This document shows, piece by piece, positions 1-8,439 of a DNA stretch of 64,000 nt; position 1 is the first letter of the stretch; each line of letters begins with the position of its first letter. The notes under the pieces are model-generated. The model had not been told where the DNA came from, did no database searches, and saw only the letters and a list, made by a program, of their open reading frames with translations. The DNA comes from Bog-473 sp963756025 (GTDB lineage: Bacteria > Actinomycetota > Acidimicrobiia > Acidimicrobiales > RAAP-2). The DNA is taken from assembly GCA_963756025.1 (NCBI GenBank), contig CAVWMF010000007.1, forward strand, positions 62,001 through 126,000. Direction: 5' to 3'. A program made the position numbers and the translations under genes.

Positions 1-1
1 T

Positions 2-430
2 CCCCGCGTCCTGCAGTGTCACGTGGGCGAAATCGATCTCCTCGCCGATCTGGGCGCACACGTCGACGCAGGGACACAGTTACTCGGCCACACGCACGCC
101 GAGCTCCTCTACGCTTCAGCAGCCGCTGGCATACGCCCTCCGATCGGCGGCGTCTTCCCGGCCTTCCGCGACCTCGAGGGGTTCGTCGCCGACTCAGCCC
201 GCTTGGCAAAGCTCGGCTTCGCAGGGCGCCCGGCGATCCACCCCTCCCAGGTCCCGGTGGTCAATGCGGCGTTCCGTCCCTCCGAGGATGAGCTGGCTGC
301 GGCGGCGGTCCTCGTCGCTTCGTACGATGAAGCTCTTCAGCGGGGGCAGGGAGCGGTGACCGACGAACAGGGGAGGATGGTCGACGAGGCCGTCGTCCGG
401 CGAGCCCGGCAGCTCCTCGCCGGACTCTGA
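2..430 (+). CDS. HpcH/HpaI-CitE family CoA-ester lyase, C-terminal part (5' end outside window)
   Basis: The reading frame is open from the left edge, so only the C-terminal ~142 residues are present. Visible features fit the citrate lyase beta / malyl-CoA lyase / citramalyl-CoA lyase family: a GEIDLLADLGAHVDAG-like stretch, the conserved IHPSQ motif (about residue 78 from the first in-frame GTG at 23), and a C-terminal helix leading to RARQLLAGL. The family cleaves (methyl)malyl- or citramalyl-CoA with Mg2+ in a TIM barrel. It ends 20 bases before the mct-like gene and on the same strand. Next to mesaconyl-CoA transferase and hydratase genes, citramalyl-CoA or beta-methylmalyl-CoA is the likeliest substrate (inference). 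The catalytic N-terminal half cannot be inspected here. Confidence 0.82.
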   Translation, partial: PRVLQCHVGEIDLLADLGAHVDAGTQLLGHTHAELLYASAAAGIRPPIGGVFPAFRDLEGFVADSARLAKLGFAGRPAIHPSQVPVVNAAFRPSEDELAAAAVLVASYDEALQRGQGAVTDEQGRMVDEAVVRRARQLLAGL

Positions 431-450
431 GACCAGCAGGAGAGGACGAA

Positions 451-1689
451 ATGCACGGAGAAGTGATGAGTGTACTCGATGGGCTCCGGGTCGTCGAAGG
501 ATCGGCCTTCGTCGCCGCACCGCTCGGCGGGATGACGCTGGCCCAGTTGGGTGCCGACGTCATCCGGTTCGACGCCATCGGTGGTGGCATCGACTTCCAG
601 AGATGGCCGGTGACGCAGACGGGCACCAGCCTGTTCTGGGCCGGTATGAACAAGGGCAAGCGGTCGCTGGCGGTCGATGTGCGCCGGCCGGAGGGCCAGG
701 AGCTCGTGACCGAGCTGATCTGCCGGGACGGAAAGGATGCCGGCATCTTCCTGTCCAATTTTCCCGCCACGGGGTGGCTGTCCGACGATCGACTACGGGC
801 CCGACGAAGCGATCTGATCTACGTCAACATCATCGGCAACCCCGACGGGTCCACCGCCGTGGACTACACCGTGAACCCCTCATCAGGCTTCGCCTACGCC
901 ACCGGCCCGGTCGGGTCCTCGAACCCGACCAACCACGTCCTGCCGGCATGGGACGTCGCCACAGGGCTGACCGCTGCCACGAGCCTGTTGGCCGCTGAGC
1001 GCCTCCGGACCCGGACCGGGCGGGGCGGGCTGGTGACGATCTCCTTGGCGGATGTGGCCTTCGCCATGGTGGCCAACCTCGGCTACGTGGCCCAAGCCCA
1101 GGTTCTCCATGAAGGCCGGCCACCCATTGGCAACGACATGTACGGTGCCTTCGGCCGGGACTTCCCCACCGCGGATGACCGGCGCGTCATGGTCGTCGCC
1201 ATCAGCCTCAGGCAGTGGCAATCGCTCGCCCGGGCCACCGACATCGAACCTCACCTCCCCGCCATCGAGAAGGCGCTCGGACTCGACTTCTCCTTGGAAG
1301 GCGACCGGTTCGGGGGGCGTGATGCGCTGGCGGCGCTCATCGCCCCCTGGGTGGCGAAGCGCACCCTCTCTGAGGTTGCCGAAGTGTTCGACGAGCACGG
1401 CGTCTGCTGGGGACCGTACCAGACGTTCACGCAGCTCGTAGAAGAGGACTGGCGCTGCAGCGAGGCCAACCCGATGTTCACCGACATCGATCAGCCCGGC
1501 ATCGGCAGGCTGCGAACTCCCGGGACCCCGGCCGCGTTCACCGCGTCGCCGCGCTCCGCGCCGGTCCCTGCCCCGTTGCTGGGCGAGCACACGGAGGAGA
1601 TTCTTGCGGCGGAGTTGGGACTCAGCGCAACGGAGATCGGCTCTCTGTACGATGCGGGTATCGTCGCCGGGCCGATCAGAGCCCGATGA
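451..1689 (+). CDS. mct: Mesaconyl-CoA C1-C4 CoA transferase (2-methylfumaryl-CoA isomerase), CaiB/BaiF family
   Basis: 412 aa. The N terminus LRVVEGSAFVAAPLGGMTL, followed by AQLGADVIRFD and a RWPVT segment, is the pattern I recall for 2-methylfumaryl-CoA isomerase (Mct), a class III CoA transferase moving CoA intramolecularly from C1 to C4 of mesaconate. The catalytic Asp of the family fits Asp168 in LPAWDVATG. The C-terminal LGEHTEEIL motif is typical of CaiB/BaiF proteins. The start at 451 has an AGGAGAGGA Shine-Dalgarno at 438-446; an in-frame ATG at 466 (MSVLDGLRVVEG) with its own GGAG is an equally reasonable start and matches family N termini better. It overlaps the next gene by 4 bases (ATGA). 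Part of the 3-hydroxypropionate-bicycle second half or of glyoxylate/propionyl-CoA co-assimilation. Confidence 0.82.
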   Translation: MHGEVMSVLDGLRVVEGSAFVAAPLGGMTLAQLGADVIRFDAIGGGIDFQRWPVTQTGTSLFWAGMNKGKRSLAVDVRRPEGQELVTELICRDGKDAGIFLSNFPATGWLSDDRLRARRSDLIYVNIIGNPDGSTAVDYTVNPSSGFAYATGPVGSSNPTNHVLPAWDVATGLTAATSLLAAERLRTRTGRGGLVTISLADVAFAMVANLGYVAQAQVLHEGRPPIGNDMYGAFGRDFPTADDRRVMVVAISLRQWQSLARATDIEPHLPAIEKALGLDFSLEGDRFGGRDALAALIAPWVAKRTLSEVAEVFDEHGVCWGPYQTFTQLVEEDWRCSEANPMFTDIDQPGIGRLRTPGTPAAFTASPRSAPVPAPLLGEHTEEILAAELGLSATEIGSLYDAGIVAGPIRAR

Positions 1690-2531
1690 ACGAGCTCACC
1701 TTGGCCGACCTCGGGCTGACGAGCGAGCAGAAGTCGACACTGCCCGCCGAACATGCGCAGATGTTGGCGGCGACGCTGGACGTCACCTTCGACCCGAAGG
1801 CGGCGCTGCCGCTGCTGTGGCACTGGGCCTACTTCAACCCGGTGATCGGGACGGCGGGATTGGGGCCAGACGGCCATCCCCGGCGCGGGAACCCGCTCCT
1901 TCTCGACTTTCCCCGCCGGATGTGGGTCGGCGGGGAAGTCCGCTCCGAGGGCCCTCTGCGCACTGACCTCACGTCAGTGCGCCGCACCCGCCTGCTGAGC
2001 CACGCCCGCAAGCAGGGCTCCACCGGCGAACTGCTGCTCGTCACGCTGGAGCACACGGTCGAGCAGGCGGGTCGCAACGTCGTCGTCGAGCGCCAGGATG
2101 TCATGTACAGGCAGGCGGGAGGTAGCACACCGCCGCCGGGCCCGGCGGTGCAGCCACCCCCGGCGGACGGGTGGCGCGAGACCCTCCAGCCCGGCGCGGC
2201 ACTGCTCTTCCGATTCTCCGCGGTGACGTTCAACAGCCATCGGATCCACTACGACCGTGAGTACGCCACCCGCGTCGAAGGCTACCCCGGGCTCGTTGTG
2301 CACGGCCCGCTCACCGCGATGTTGCTCGCGGGGTCAGCGTCTCTTCACCTCGGTAAGCCGTTACGGTCATTTGCCTTCCGGGCCTCCAGCCCGCTGTTCG
2401 TCGATCAACCATTGCGCATCGATGGCGTGGTCGACGCAAACACGGGCGGTGGGACAGCCACCATGACGGCCATCAGGGTTGACGGCGCCGTCGCCATGTC
2501 CGCAACGGCGACTGCCGCGCCGGACTCCTGA
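1686..2531 (+). CDS. meh: Mesaconyl-C4-CoA hydratase (3-methylfumaryl-CoA hydratase), HTD2/MaoC family
   Basis: 281 aa. The N-terminal half has the FAS1-like dehydratase pattern (LPLLWHWAYFNPV, then FPRRMWVGGEV). The C-terminal half carries the hydratase-2 hot dog motif FNSHRIHYD, followed by EGYPGLVVHGPLTAMLL. This double-hotdog arrangement and length are those of mesaconyl-C4-CoA hydratase, which converts 3-methylfumaryl-CoA to (S)-citramalyl-CoA; itaconyl-CoA hydratase is a close relative and cannot be excluded. Its start codon overlaps the mct-like stop (ATGA), indicating translational coupling, and its stop overlaps the next possible ATG. With the upstream transferase and CitE-like lyase it would yield acetyl-CoA plus pyruvate. 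Confidence 0.8.
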   Translation: MNELTLADLGLTSEQKSTLPAEHAQMLAATLDVTFDPKAALPLLWHWAYFNPVIGTAGLGPDGHPRRGNPLLLDFPRRMWVGGEVRSEGPLRTDLTSVRRTRLLSHARKQGSTGELLLVTLEHTVEQAGRNVVVERQDVMYRQAGGSTPPPGPAVQPPPADGWRETLQPGAALLFRFSAVTFNSHRIHYDREYATRVEGYPGLVVHGPLTAMLLAGSASLHLGKPLRSFAFRASSPLFVDQPLRIDGVVDANTGGGTATMTAIRVDGAVAMSATATAAPDS

Positions 2532-2575
2532 TGGGCCGTCGCCCAGCTATTGTGCGCAGGAAGGAGGTGCGTGCG

Positions 2576-3385
2576 ATGGAGACCGGACCGCTTCGCCTCG
2601 GGGCCTGGCCCGTCGCTGGTCGAGTCGGTGCCGTCATCAGGTCCATTGACCTGCGCCACGGACTGAGCGACGAGCAGGTAGGGGATCTTCACGAATTGCT
2701 AGCCGAACGCGGCGTCGTGGTCTTCGCGACGCAGGGGATCGGGACAGACGGTCACCGCACCTTCGCCCACCTTCTGGGCGACATCCGTATGCCCCCTGAA
2801 TTCTTTCCGAGTCTCCGAGACGACGGGTACCCGGATATCGGCGTCATCGTCTCTGAAGGAGGCGGAGGACGGGGTGCGGGCACGTGGCACACCGACGTCC
2901 CTTGGGCGACCAATCCACCCCGTTATTCCATACTGCATTTTCAGGAGGGGCCCGATGGTGGCGGGGACACGATGTGGGCAAGCCAGATCGCCGGGTATCA
3001 ACGGCTCTCGCCCCCGATGCGCGAGTTCGCCTCATTGCTCACGTGCGAGTTCAGACGGATCTCCAGGAGTGACGACTGTTTCGCGATCCATCCGCTCGTA
3101 CAGCGTCATCCCGTCAGTGGGGAGCTGGCGCTGTACGTGTCTCCTTCGAACACGACGCGGATCCTCGAACTCCTTCCGAAGGAGAGCGACGCCGTGTTGG
3201 CCGTGCTGTGCGACATGGTCCTGCAACCCGATGCAATATGTCGATGGAAGTGGAGCCCCGGTGACGTCGCGATCTGGGACAACCACTTCGTACTCCACCA
3301 CGCCATCGATGACTACGGCGACCAACGCCGGGTTATCCACCGCATCGAGATCGAGGGCGAGCCGCTCCTGCCGGCAACGCCCTGA
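2576..3385 (+). CDS. TauD/TfdA-family Fe(II)/2-oxoglutarate dioxygenase
   Basis: 269 aa from the ATG at 2576, chosen because a strong AAGGAGG (2561-2567) lies 8 bases upstream; an in-frame ATG at 2531 overlapping the previous stop has no such signal. The HxD metal motif is visible in WHTDVPW, the distal His in DNHFVLHHAIDDYGD, and the 2-oxoglutarate-binding Arg in QRRVIHR. The middle segment HPLVQRHPVSGELALYVS is typical of TauD/TfdA enzymes that hydroxylate sulfonates, aryloxyacids or similar small acids. It closes the plus-strand mct-meh operon and converges on the molybdenum hydroxylase genes. The substrate is unknown. Confidence 0.85.
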   Translation: METGPLRLGAWPVAGRVGAVIRSIDLRHGLSDEQVGDLHELLAERGVVVFATQGIGTDGHRTFAHLLGDIRMPPEFFPSLRDDGYPDIGVIVSEGGGGRGAGTWHTDVPWATNPPRYSILHFQEGPDGGGDTMWASQIAGYQRLSPPMREFASLLTCEFRRISRSDDCFAIHPLVQRHPVSGELALYVSPSNTTRILELLPKESDAVLAVLCDMVLQPDAICRWKWSPGDVAIWDNHFVLHHAIDDYGDQRRVIHRIEIEGEPLLPATP

Positions 3386-3415
3386 CATCCGGCCCCCCAA
3401 CGGTCCGCGCGATGC

Positions 3416-5752
3416 TCACCGTGGCTTGTCGATGACGCCGGCGAGCTCCAACAGCCGCGAGGGCGGGAGGTGTTGCTCCCGGATCCGTACACCGAGTGTT
3501 ACCAGGGCGTCCTCGATCGCGTTGGTGAGCGTGGCCGGGGCGACAACGGCACCCGCTTCACCCACTCCCCGGAAATCGACGCCGCCGGTCGGTTCGGTCT
3601 CCAGGTGCTCGATCTCGATGTTCGGAATTTCCGCTGCCGTCGGAACGAGATAGTCCATAAATGTTGTTGCGAGAGGCTGGCCCATCTCGTCGTAGGCGGA
3701 ATGTTCGTACAGGACGCTGCCGATACCTTGGGCAACGCCGCCCCGGATCTGTCCTTCGACGACCGCCGGGTTGATGACCCGGCCGCAATCAGCCACGGCA
3801 ATCCAGCGCAGGATCTTGACCGCGCCAGTCTCGATATCCACGTCGACGCAACAAATATGTGTGCCACCCGACCATCCGCTGCCGGTGATGTCCGCACCGG
3901 TATAAATCTCACTCGCCTCGAGGAACCCGTCAGTTCCGGCGGGAAAGGTGGTCGGCGCCATATACGCCTGTCGCGCAATTTGGGCCAGGGGAAGCGACCT
4001 CTGGGGCACCCCCCTGGGGCTGATGGAACCGTCGGTGATGTCGAGATCCTCCGGACTGACCTCGAGCATTTCGGCGGCTATCGCCAGCACCTTCTCCTTG
4101 ACCTTGCGCGTGGTGTGGAGAACGGCGCCACTGGCCCACGTGGCGGACCGGCTTCCACCCGTTCCGATGATGCTGAACGGAGTCAGCTGGGTGTCGCCGT
4201 GCATCACCCGTACATGCTCGAAAGGCACGCCCATCTCGTCTGCCGCGATCTGCGCCAGAGTCGTCTCGTGGCCCTGGCCGTGGGGCGCTTGTGCGGTGAT
4301 CACGAGCAGGTGCCCGTCCGCCTCGAGCCGGACCCGTGCCCTTTCGTTGGAAAGGGGCCCGCCACGCATATCGACGGGACCTGGCGCCCCTTCGATGAAC
4401 GTGGCGAAACCGATCCCCAGATAGCGGCCCGCAGCCCGCCCTGCCGCCTGCTCCGCTCGGAACTCGTCGTAGTGAGCCAGCTCGAGGGCCCGGTCGAATG
4501 ACCGGCGCGACGACACGTCGGCGAGGCTCGGACCGGTGATGAGCCGGTCGTCGGGGTCCCCGTCCACCATGTTCTTACGGCGAATGTCCGCGGGGTCGAG
4601 ACCCAGTTCCCGGGCGATCACGTCCAGAAATCGCTCCCGAACCCATGTCTCGACCTCCCAGGGACCTCGATAGGCGACATAGCAGCACTTGTTGGTGGCG
4701 ACCACGGTGCCGTCGAACGAATAGCCCTTCACACGGTAGGGACCGGGAAACAGGTGGCTGATCGTGCCGGTGAACAGCGCAGCGGGGAATGGCACCCCCG
4801 GATAGGCGCCTTGGTCCATGACCAGCTTGACACGCAGACCGAGGACAGTCCCGTCGTCCTTGACCGCAGCCTCTATATCGACGGTCTCCTGTCGCGCTTG
4901 CCCCGATCCCAAAAGGTGCTCGTTGCGGTCCTCGATCCATTTCACCGGCTGTCCGAGGAGTTTGCCGATGGCAGCGAGAGCGACGTCCTCCCGGTGCACG
5001 TAGCCTTTGAGACCGAACGCCCCGCCCACATCTCCGCAGAGGACACGCATTCGCTCCATCGGGATACCGATGAAATCCGACAGGAAGTGTCGCAGTCCCT
5101 GCGGCGATTGGGTGGACGCATGGTAGGTGAACTCACCCGACCCGGCATCGTAGGAGGCCACTGCGCCCCGGGTCTCCATCGGGACGTTGGCATGCCGATG
5201 TTGGCTGAATGTTTCACGGACCACCCGGTCAGCGTCGCGGAATGCCTGGTCGGGGTCACCGTAGGCGCGGGCGACTCGATAGAGCACGTTGCCATCCAGA
5301 TCGTCGAACAGGGTCGGTCCCGACGGGTCCAGCGCCGCCTCGTACGTCGCGATCGGCGGGAGGGGCTCGTACTCCACGCTGATCAATTCAGTGGCGTCCT
5401 CGGCCAGGGCACGGCTTTCGGCCACGACCACGGCCACAAGGTCCCCCACAAAACGCACTTTGTCCGTCGCGAGGGCGTAGAACTCCGGCGTCTTCAAGCC
5501 GGGCATCTGAAGGCCGCCCTCGATCGGCTTGGTCACCGCTTTGATATCTTCGCCGGTGAAGACAGCCAGCACGCCTGGGGCGACGAGCGCCTCGGCGACG
5601 TCGACGCCGACGAGCAGGGCGTGCGGTTCCGAACTTCGCAGGAAGGCAGCGTGCAGCATGCCCGGCAGTTGCACATCGTCGACGTAATGACCCCGCCCGG
5701 TAAGAATGCGCCGGTCTTCGACCCGCTGGACTCTCGCTCCCACGTATCTCAC
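3416..5752 (-). CDS. Molybdenum hydroxylase large (Mo-pterin) subunit, xanthine dehydrogenase/CoxL family
   Basis: 778 aa, normal for the family. The N-terminal a/b-hammerhead domain (GRGHYVDDVQLPGMLHAAFL) is followed by the molybdopterin domain with GGAFGLKG at 243-250. The loop that in form I CO dehydrogenase reads AYxCSFR is here AYRGPW (360-365), so the Cys of CoxL is absent and this is not a form I CO dehydrogenase. The catalytic Glu fits GVGEAG (Glu732). Likely a hydroxylase or aldehyde/heterocycle dehydrogenase using water as oxygen donor. Its start overlaps the end of the 2Fe-2S subunit gene by 4 bases. Substrate unresolved; the context suggests oxidation of a ring or aldehyde intermediate. 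Confidence 0.9.
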   Translation of the reverse strand: MRYVGARVQRVEDRRILTGRGHYVDDVQLPGMLHAAFLRSSEPHALLVGVDVAEALVAPGVLAVFTGEDIKAVTKPIEGGLQMPGLKTPEFYALATDKVRFVGDLVAVVVAESRALAEDATELISVEYEPLPPIATYEAALDPSGPTLFDDLDGNVLYRVARAYGDPDQAFRDADRVVRETFSQHRHANVPMETRGAVASYDAGSGEFTYHASTQSPQGLRHFLSDFIGIPMERMRVLCGDVGGAFGLKGYVHREDVALAAIGKLLGQPVKWIEDRNEHLLGSGQARQETVDIEAAVKDDGTVLGLRVKLVMDQGAYPGVPFPAALFTGTISHLFPGPYRVKGYSFDGTVVATNKCCYVAYRGPWEVETWVRERFLDVIARELGLDPADIRRKNMVDGDPDDRLITGPSLADVSSRRSFDRALELAHYDEFRAEQAAGRAAGRYLGIGFATFIEGAPGPVDMRGGPLSNERARVRLEADGHLLVITAQAPHGQGHETTLAQIAADEMGVPFEHVRVMHGDTQLTPFSIIGTGGSRSATWASGAVLHTTRKVKEKVLAIAAEMLEVSPEDLDITDGSISPRGVPQRSLPLAQIARQAYMAPTTFPAGTDGFLEASEIYTGADITGSGWSGGTHICCVDVDIETGAVKILRWIAVADCGRVINPAVVEGQIRGGVAQGIGSVLYEHSAYDEMGQPLATTFMDYLVPTAAEIPNIEIEHLETEPTGGVDFRGVGEAGAVVAPATLTNAIEDALVTLGVRIREQHLPPSRLLELAGVIDKPR

Positions 5753-6285
5753 GGCGCCGCCTCTCCGGGCGCAGCGCCGCCCTCAGGAACCGTGCCGATC
5801 CCCGATGACGTTTGGGCTTGCAACTTCTCGGTTGCCAGAAGGACGCCGTTGACGATCGACTGATAGCCGGTGCACCGGCACAGATTCCCTGAAAGTTGTT
5901 CGCGCAGCTCCTCCTCCTCGACCGTGAGACCCTCTTCGATCAGCGCCAATGCCGTCATGACGAACCCCGGGGTGCAGAATCCACACTGGAAGCTGTGGCT
6001 TTCGCGGAACGCCTCTTGCAGTGGGTGGAGCTTTCCCTCGGATTCCAGACCTTCAATGGTCCGCACCGTCGCCCCCTGGGCCTGCACGGCCAGCATGAGG
6101 CACGATCGAACCGCCACACCGTCGACGAGGACCGTGCAGGCACCGCAGACTCCGTGCTCGCAGCCGACATGGGTCCCGGTCAGAAGGAGATCCTCCCGCA
6201 GGAAATCGACCAAGGTCTTGCGCGGTTCCGCCAGCGCCTCCCGGGCTCTGCCGTTGACCGTCAACCGCACTCTTTCGGTCGTCAT
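5749..6285 (-). CDS. Molybdenum hydroxylase small subunit, (2Fe-2S)-binding (CoxS type)
   Basis: 178 aa. All eight cluster ligands are present: plant-ferredoxin type CEHGVCGAC (Cys42, 47, 50, with Cys62) and the helical domain CGFC (101, 104) plus CRC (136, 138). The start at 6285 forms an ATGA overlap with the FAD-subunit stop and gives the usual MTTERVRLTVNG start; the frame is open further upstream but that part is antisense-like and not family sequence. Transfers electrons from the Mo site to the FAD subunit in the cytoplasmic complex. The ~20-residue Gly/Ala/Pro-rich tail after the last conserved helix is longer than usual. Confidence 0.92.
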   Translation of the reverse strand: MTTERVRLTVNGRAREALAEPRKTLVDFLREDLLLTGTHVGCEHGVCGACTVLVDGVAVRSCLMLAVQAQGATVRTIEGLESEGKLHPLQEAFRESHSFQCGFCTPGFVMTALALIEEGLTVEEEELREQLSGNLCRCTGYQSIVNGVLLATEKLQAQTSSGIGTVPEGGAAPGEAAP

Positions 6286-7154
6286 CGGGAGCTCCTCGCT
6301 CGCTCGTATGCCTCGAGAAGCGATCCACGGGCCAGGACCCGGGCCAGCTGGCGCCGGTAGGCCGCCGAGCCGTGCAGATCGGACGGCGGGTCGATCCCCA
6401 CTGCGGCCTGCTCGGCGGCACTCGCCCATAGCGCGGGTGATGGCATCTCCCCCACCAAGCTACGTTCAGCCTCGACGGCACGCACCGGGGCACCGCCGAC
6501 CCCGGAGAAAACAAGGGCGGCATGGCCGATCCGGTCGTCGGGCCCGAGGCCGACCACCGCTGCGACGCCACAGATGGCGAAGTCACCGCTCCGTCGGCTG
6601 AATTCGTTGAACGCCCACCCGGTGGATGACAACCAGGGCGGCAGGCGGATACCGATGAGGAGCTCGTCCGGTTCGAGTGCCGTCGTGAGGAACCCCTGAA
6701 AAAATGACTCCACCGGGATGGTCCTCGTTCCTCGTACGCTCGTCGCCACGACCGTGCCGCCGAGTGCGGCAAGCACGGTCGGCAGCTCCGCCGCCGGGTC
6801 CGCGTGCGCCACGCTTCCCCCCACGGTCCCCCGATTCCGAATAGCGGCGTGACCGATGAAGCGGACGGCACCTGCGAGCAAGGGCGCTTCGGTGCGGACG
6901 TCGACAGAGCGTTCTGCCTCCCGGTGGCGCACCATTGCCCCAAGCTCGACCCCGTTCCCGTGCCCGACATGGGTCAGTTCTTCGACAGCGTTGATGTCGA
7001 CGAGATAGGCGGGTCGAGCCAACCGGAAGCTCAGGAGCGGGACCAGGCTCTGTCCTCCTGCCAGGACCTTCGCCTCGTCACCCCACTCGGCGAGCAACCC
7101 AACGGCCTCCTCGACCGAGCCGGCGAGGCGATATTCGAACGGCGGTAGTTTCAC
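6282..7154 (-). CDS. Molybdenum hydroxylase medium subunit, FAD-binding (CoxM type)
   Basis: 290 aa from GTG at 7154, chosen because KLPPFEYRLAGS is the usual N terminus of the family and GGAGG lies just upstream; a TTG at 7181 would add nine residues. FAD-binding motifs are visible: AGGQSLVPLL near residue 35 and TVGGSVAHADPAAELP near residue 115. A C-terminal CO_deh_flav_C domain follows. It is the NAD(P) or acceptor-facing subunit of the complex encoded with the two downstream genes. It lies about 45 bases downstream of the small cupin gene on the same strand and is likely co-transcribed. Confidence 0.9.
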   Translation of the reverse strand: MKLPPFEYRLAGSVEEAVGLLAEWGDEAKVLAGGQSLVPLLSFRLARPAYLVDINAVEELTHVGHGNGVELGAMVRHREAERSVDVRTEAPLLAGAVRFIGHAAIRNRGTVGGSVAHADPAAELPTVLAALGGTVVATSVRGTRTIPVESFFQGFLTTALEPDELLIGIRLPPWLSSTGWAFNEFSRRSGDFAICGVAAVVGLGPDDRIGHAALVFSGVGGAPVRAVEAERSLVGEMPSPALWASAAEQAAVGIDPPSDLHGSAAYRRQLARVLARGSLLEAYERARSSR

Positions 7155-7199
7155 GATCCTCCGTGCATCGAGATCCCGCAAGGATAGGCGGCGAGGCCC

Positions 7200-7559
7200 T
7201 CAGGAGGGCTCCTCGTCGAAGACGGTGGTCGTGCCTGCTTTCAAAAGGGTGATGTGCGTGAACTCGTGTCCTGGGACCGCCCCGTGCCAATGCGGAACGT
7301 CGCCGGGACTCACGATGACATCGCCGGGTCCCACGCGGACTTCCTCCTCCGTGGTGGCAACGACACCTGCTCCACCGGTCACGATGAGGATCTGATCACT
7401 CGAATGGGTATGAAACTTGTTCCGCACACCGTCGGGAAAGTGCACGACGCCGACATTCCATCCCTCGTTCGGGCGGTGGGATCGCGTACGTACCGGGCCG
7501 GTGAAACTAGGGTTGTCAACTATCTCCTCGGTGAGGTCGTTCGTTCGCACCACGTCCAT
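7200..7559 (-). CDS. Small single-domain cupin protein
   Basis: 119 aa. A single cupin barrel: motif 1 is NKFHTHSSDQILIVTGG (two His, with the Gln in place of a metal-binding Glu), motif 2 PGDVPHWHGAVPGHEFTHI. Residues are consistent with metal binding by His in a small isomerase, dioxygenase or binding protein. It lies between an enoyl-CoA hydratase gene (27 bases away) and the FAD subunit of the molybdenum hydroxylase, all on the minus strand. Specific reaction unknown. Confidence 0.85.
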   Translation of the reverse strand: MDVVRTNDLTEEIVDNPSFTGPVRTRSHRPNEGWNVGVVHFPDGVRNKFHTHSSDQILIVTGGAGVVATTEEEVRVGPGDVIVSPGDVPHWHGAVPGHEFTHITLLKAGTTTVFDEEPS

Positions 7560-7586
7560 CTTTCGCCTCCGATCACTTGGCTTCTC

Positions 7587-8369
7587 CTAGCGTTCGCGTG
7601 GCGCCGACATTCGATCGACGATGGCGCGGTGCTCGGAACTCGCACTCGAAATGGCTTCAGCCGACAACGCGTAATCCAATACCGCGTGGATCGACGCCTG
7701 CACATGTCGGTTGATGGCACGTTTGGTATCACGAAGCGCCTGAGCCGGCTGTTTTGCCAGGCGATGGGCAAGCGTGAGCGCTTCGTCCACACTGGTTCCA
7801 TCGGGAACGACGCGGTTGGCCAGTCCGAGTTCCACGGCGACGTCCGACGAGATCCGATCCCCCAAGAAGAGATACTCCTTGGCCTTCAAAAGGCTCGTGA
7901 GCATCGGCCAGGTGATGGCACCGCCGTCCCCCGCAACAAGTCCGACCGACACGTGGGGATCGGCAAGATAGGCGCTCGACTCGATCAGAACGATGTCACT
8001 CAAGCCGGCCAGACTGCAGCCGAGCCCAACTGCCGGGCCATTCACGGCGGCCACGATCGGAAGCGGGAACCCGGCCATCGATCGCACGATTCGTGCTCCC
8101 TCATCGAGAACTTTCCGACGATACGGTTCTGAATCGTTCATCTTGGTGAGGACCCCGAAATCACCTCCAGCAGAAAAGGCTCGACCCTGCCCGGTGAGAA
8201 CGACAGCACTGCACTCATCGTCGTCGGCCAACTCGTCCCACACTGAAGCCAATCGCGCATGAAGAGCCTCATTCGCGGCATTGAGCGCTTCAGGCCGGTT
8301 GAGCCGTACGATTCGCACCGGGCCATCGGCATCGATCAGGAGTGGTGCACTTTGACGATCGTCGGTCAT
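7587..8369 (-). CDS. Enoyl-CoA hydratase/isomerase (crotonase) family protein
   Basis: 260 aa, the usual crotonase length. Oxyanion-hole segments are AFSAGGDFGVL (about residues 67-77) and NGPAVGLGCSLAGLSDIVL. The second motif has Gly-Cys-Ser where hydratases carry a catalytic Glu (GxxxE), and the DPHVSVGLVAGDGG segment also differs from the FGLPE(V/T) form, so simple hydration is uncertain; isomerase or ring-cleaving crotonase activity is possible. It follows the acyl-CoA synthetase gene at 70 bases and precedes the cupin gene; probably the same minus-strand transcript. Confidence 0.88.
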   Translation of the reverse strand: MTDDRQSAPLLIDADGPVRIVRLNRPEALNAANEALHARLASVWDELADDDECSAVVLTGQGRAFSAGGDFGVLTKMNDSEPYRRKVLDEGARIVRSMAGFPLPIVAAVNGPAVGLGCSLAGLSDIVLIESSAYLADPHVSVGLVAGDGGAITWPMLTSLLKAKEYLFLGDRISSDVAVELGLANRVVPDGTSVDEALTLAHRLAKQPAQALRDTKRAINRHVQASIHAVLDYALSAEAISSASSEHRAIVDRMSAPRER

Positions 8370-8439
8370 TGGCCAACCTTACTAACCCGATAATGTCGGT
8401 GTCGAGATCGGCAAAGCCGTATTGCTCGCACCGAGTGAC

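Noticed and set aside
3470..4501. Long plus-strand open frame opposite the molybdenum hydroxylase large subunit
   Set aside because: It is the complement of a gene with complete family motifs; its own translation matches no family and lacks a ribosome-binding site. High GC makes such antisense frames common.
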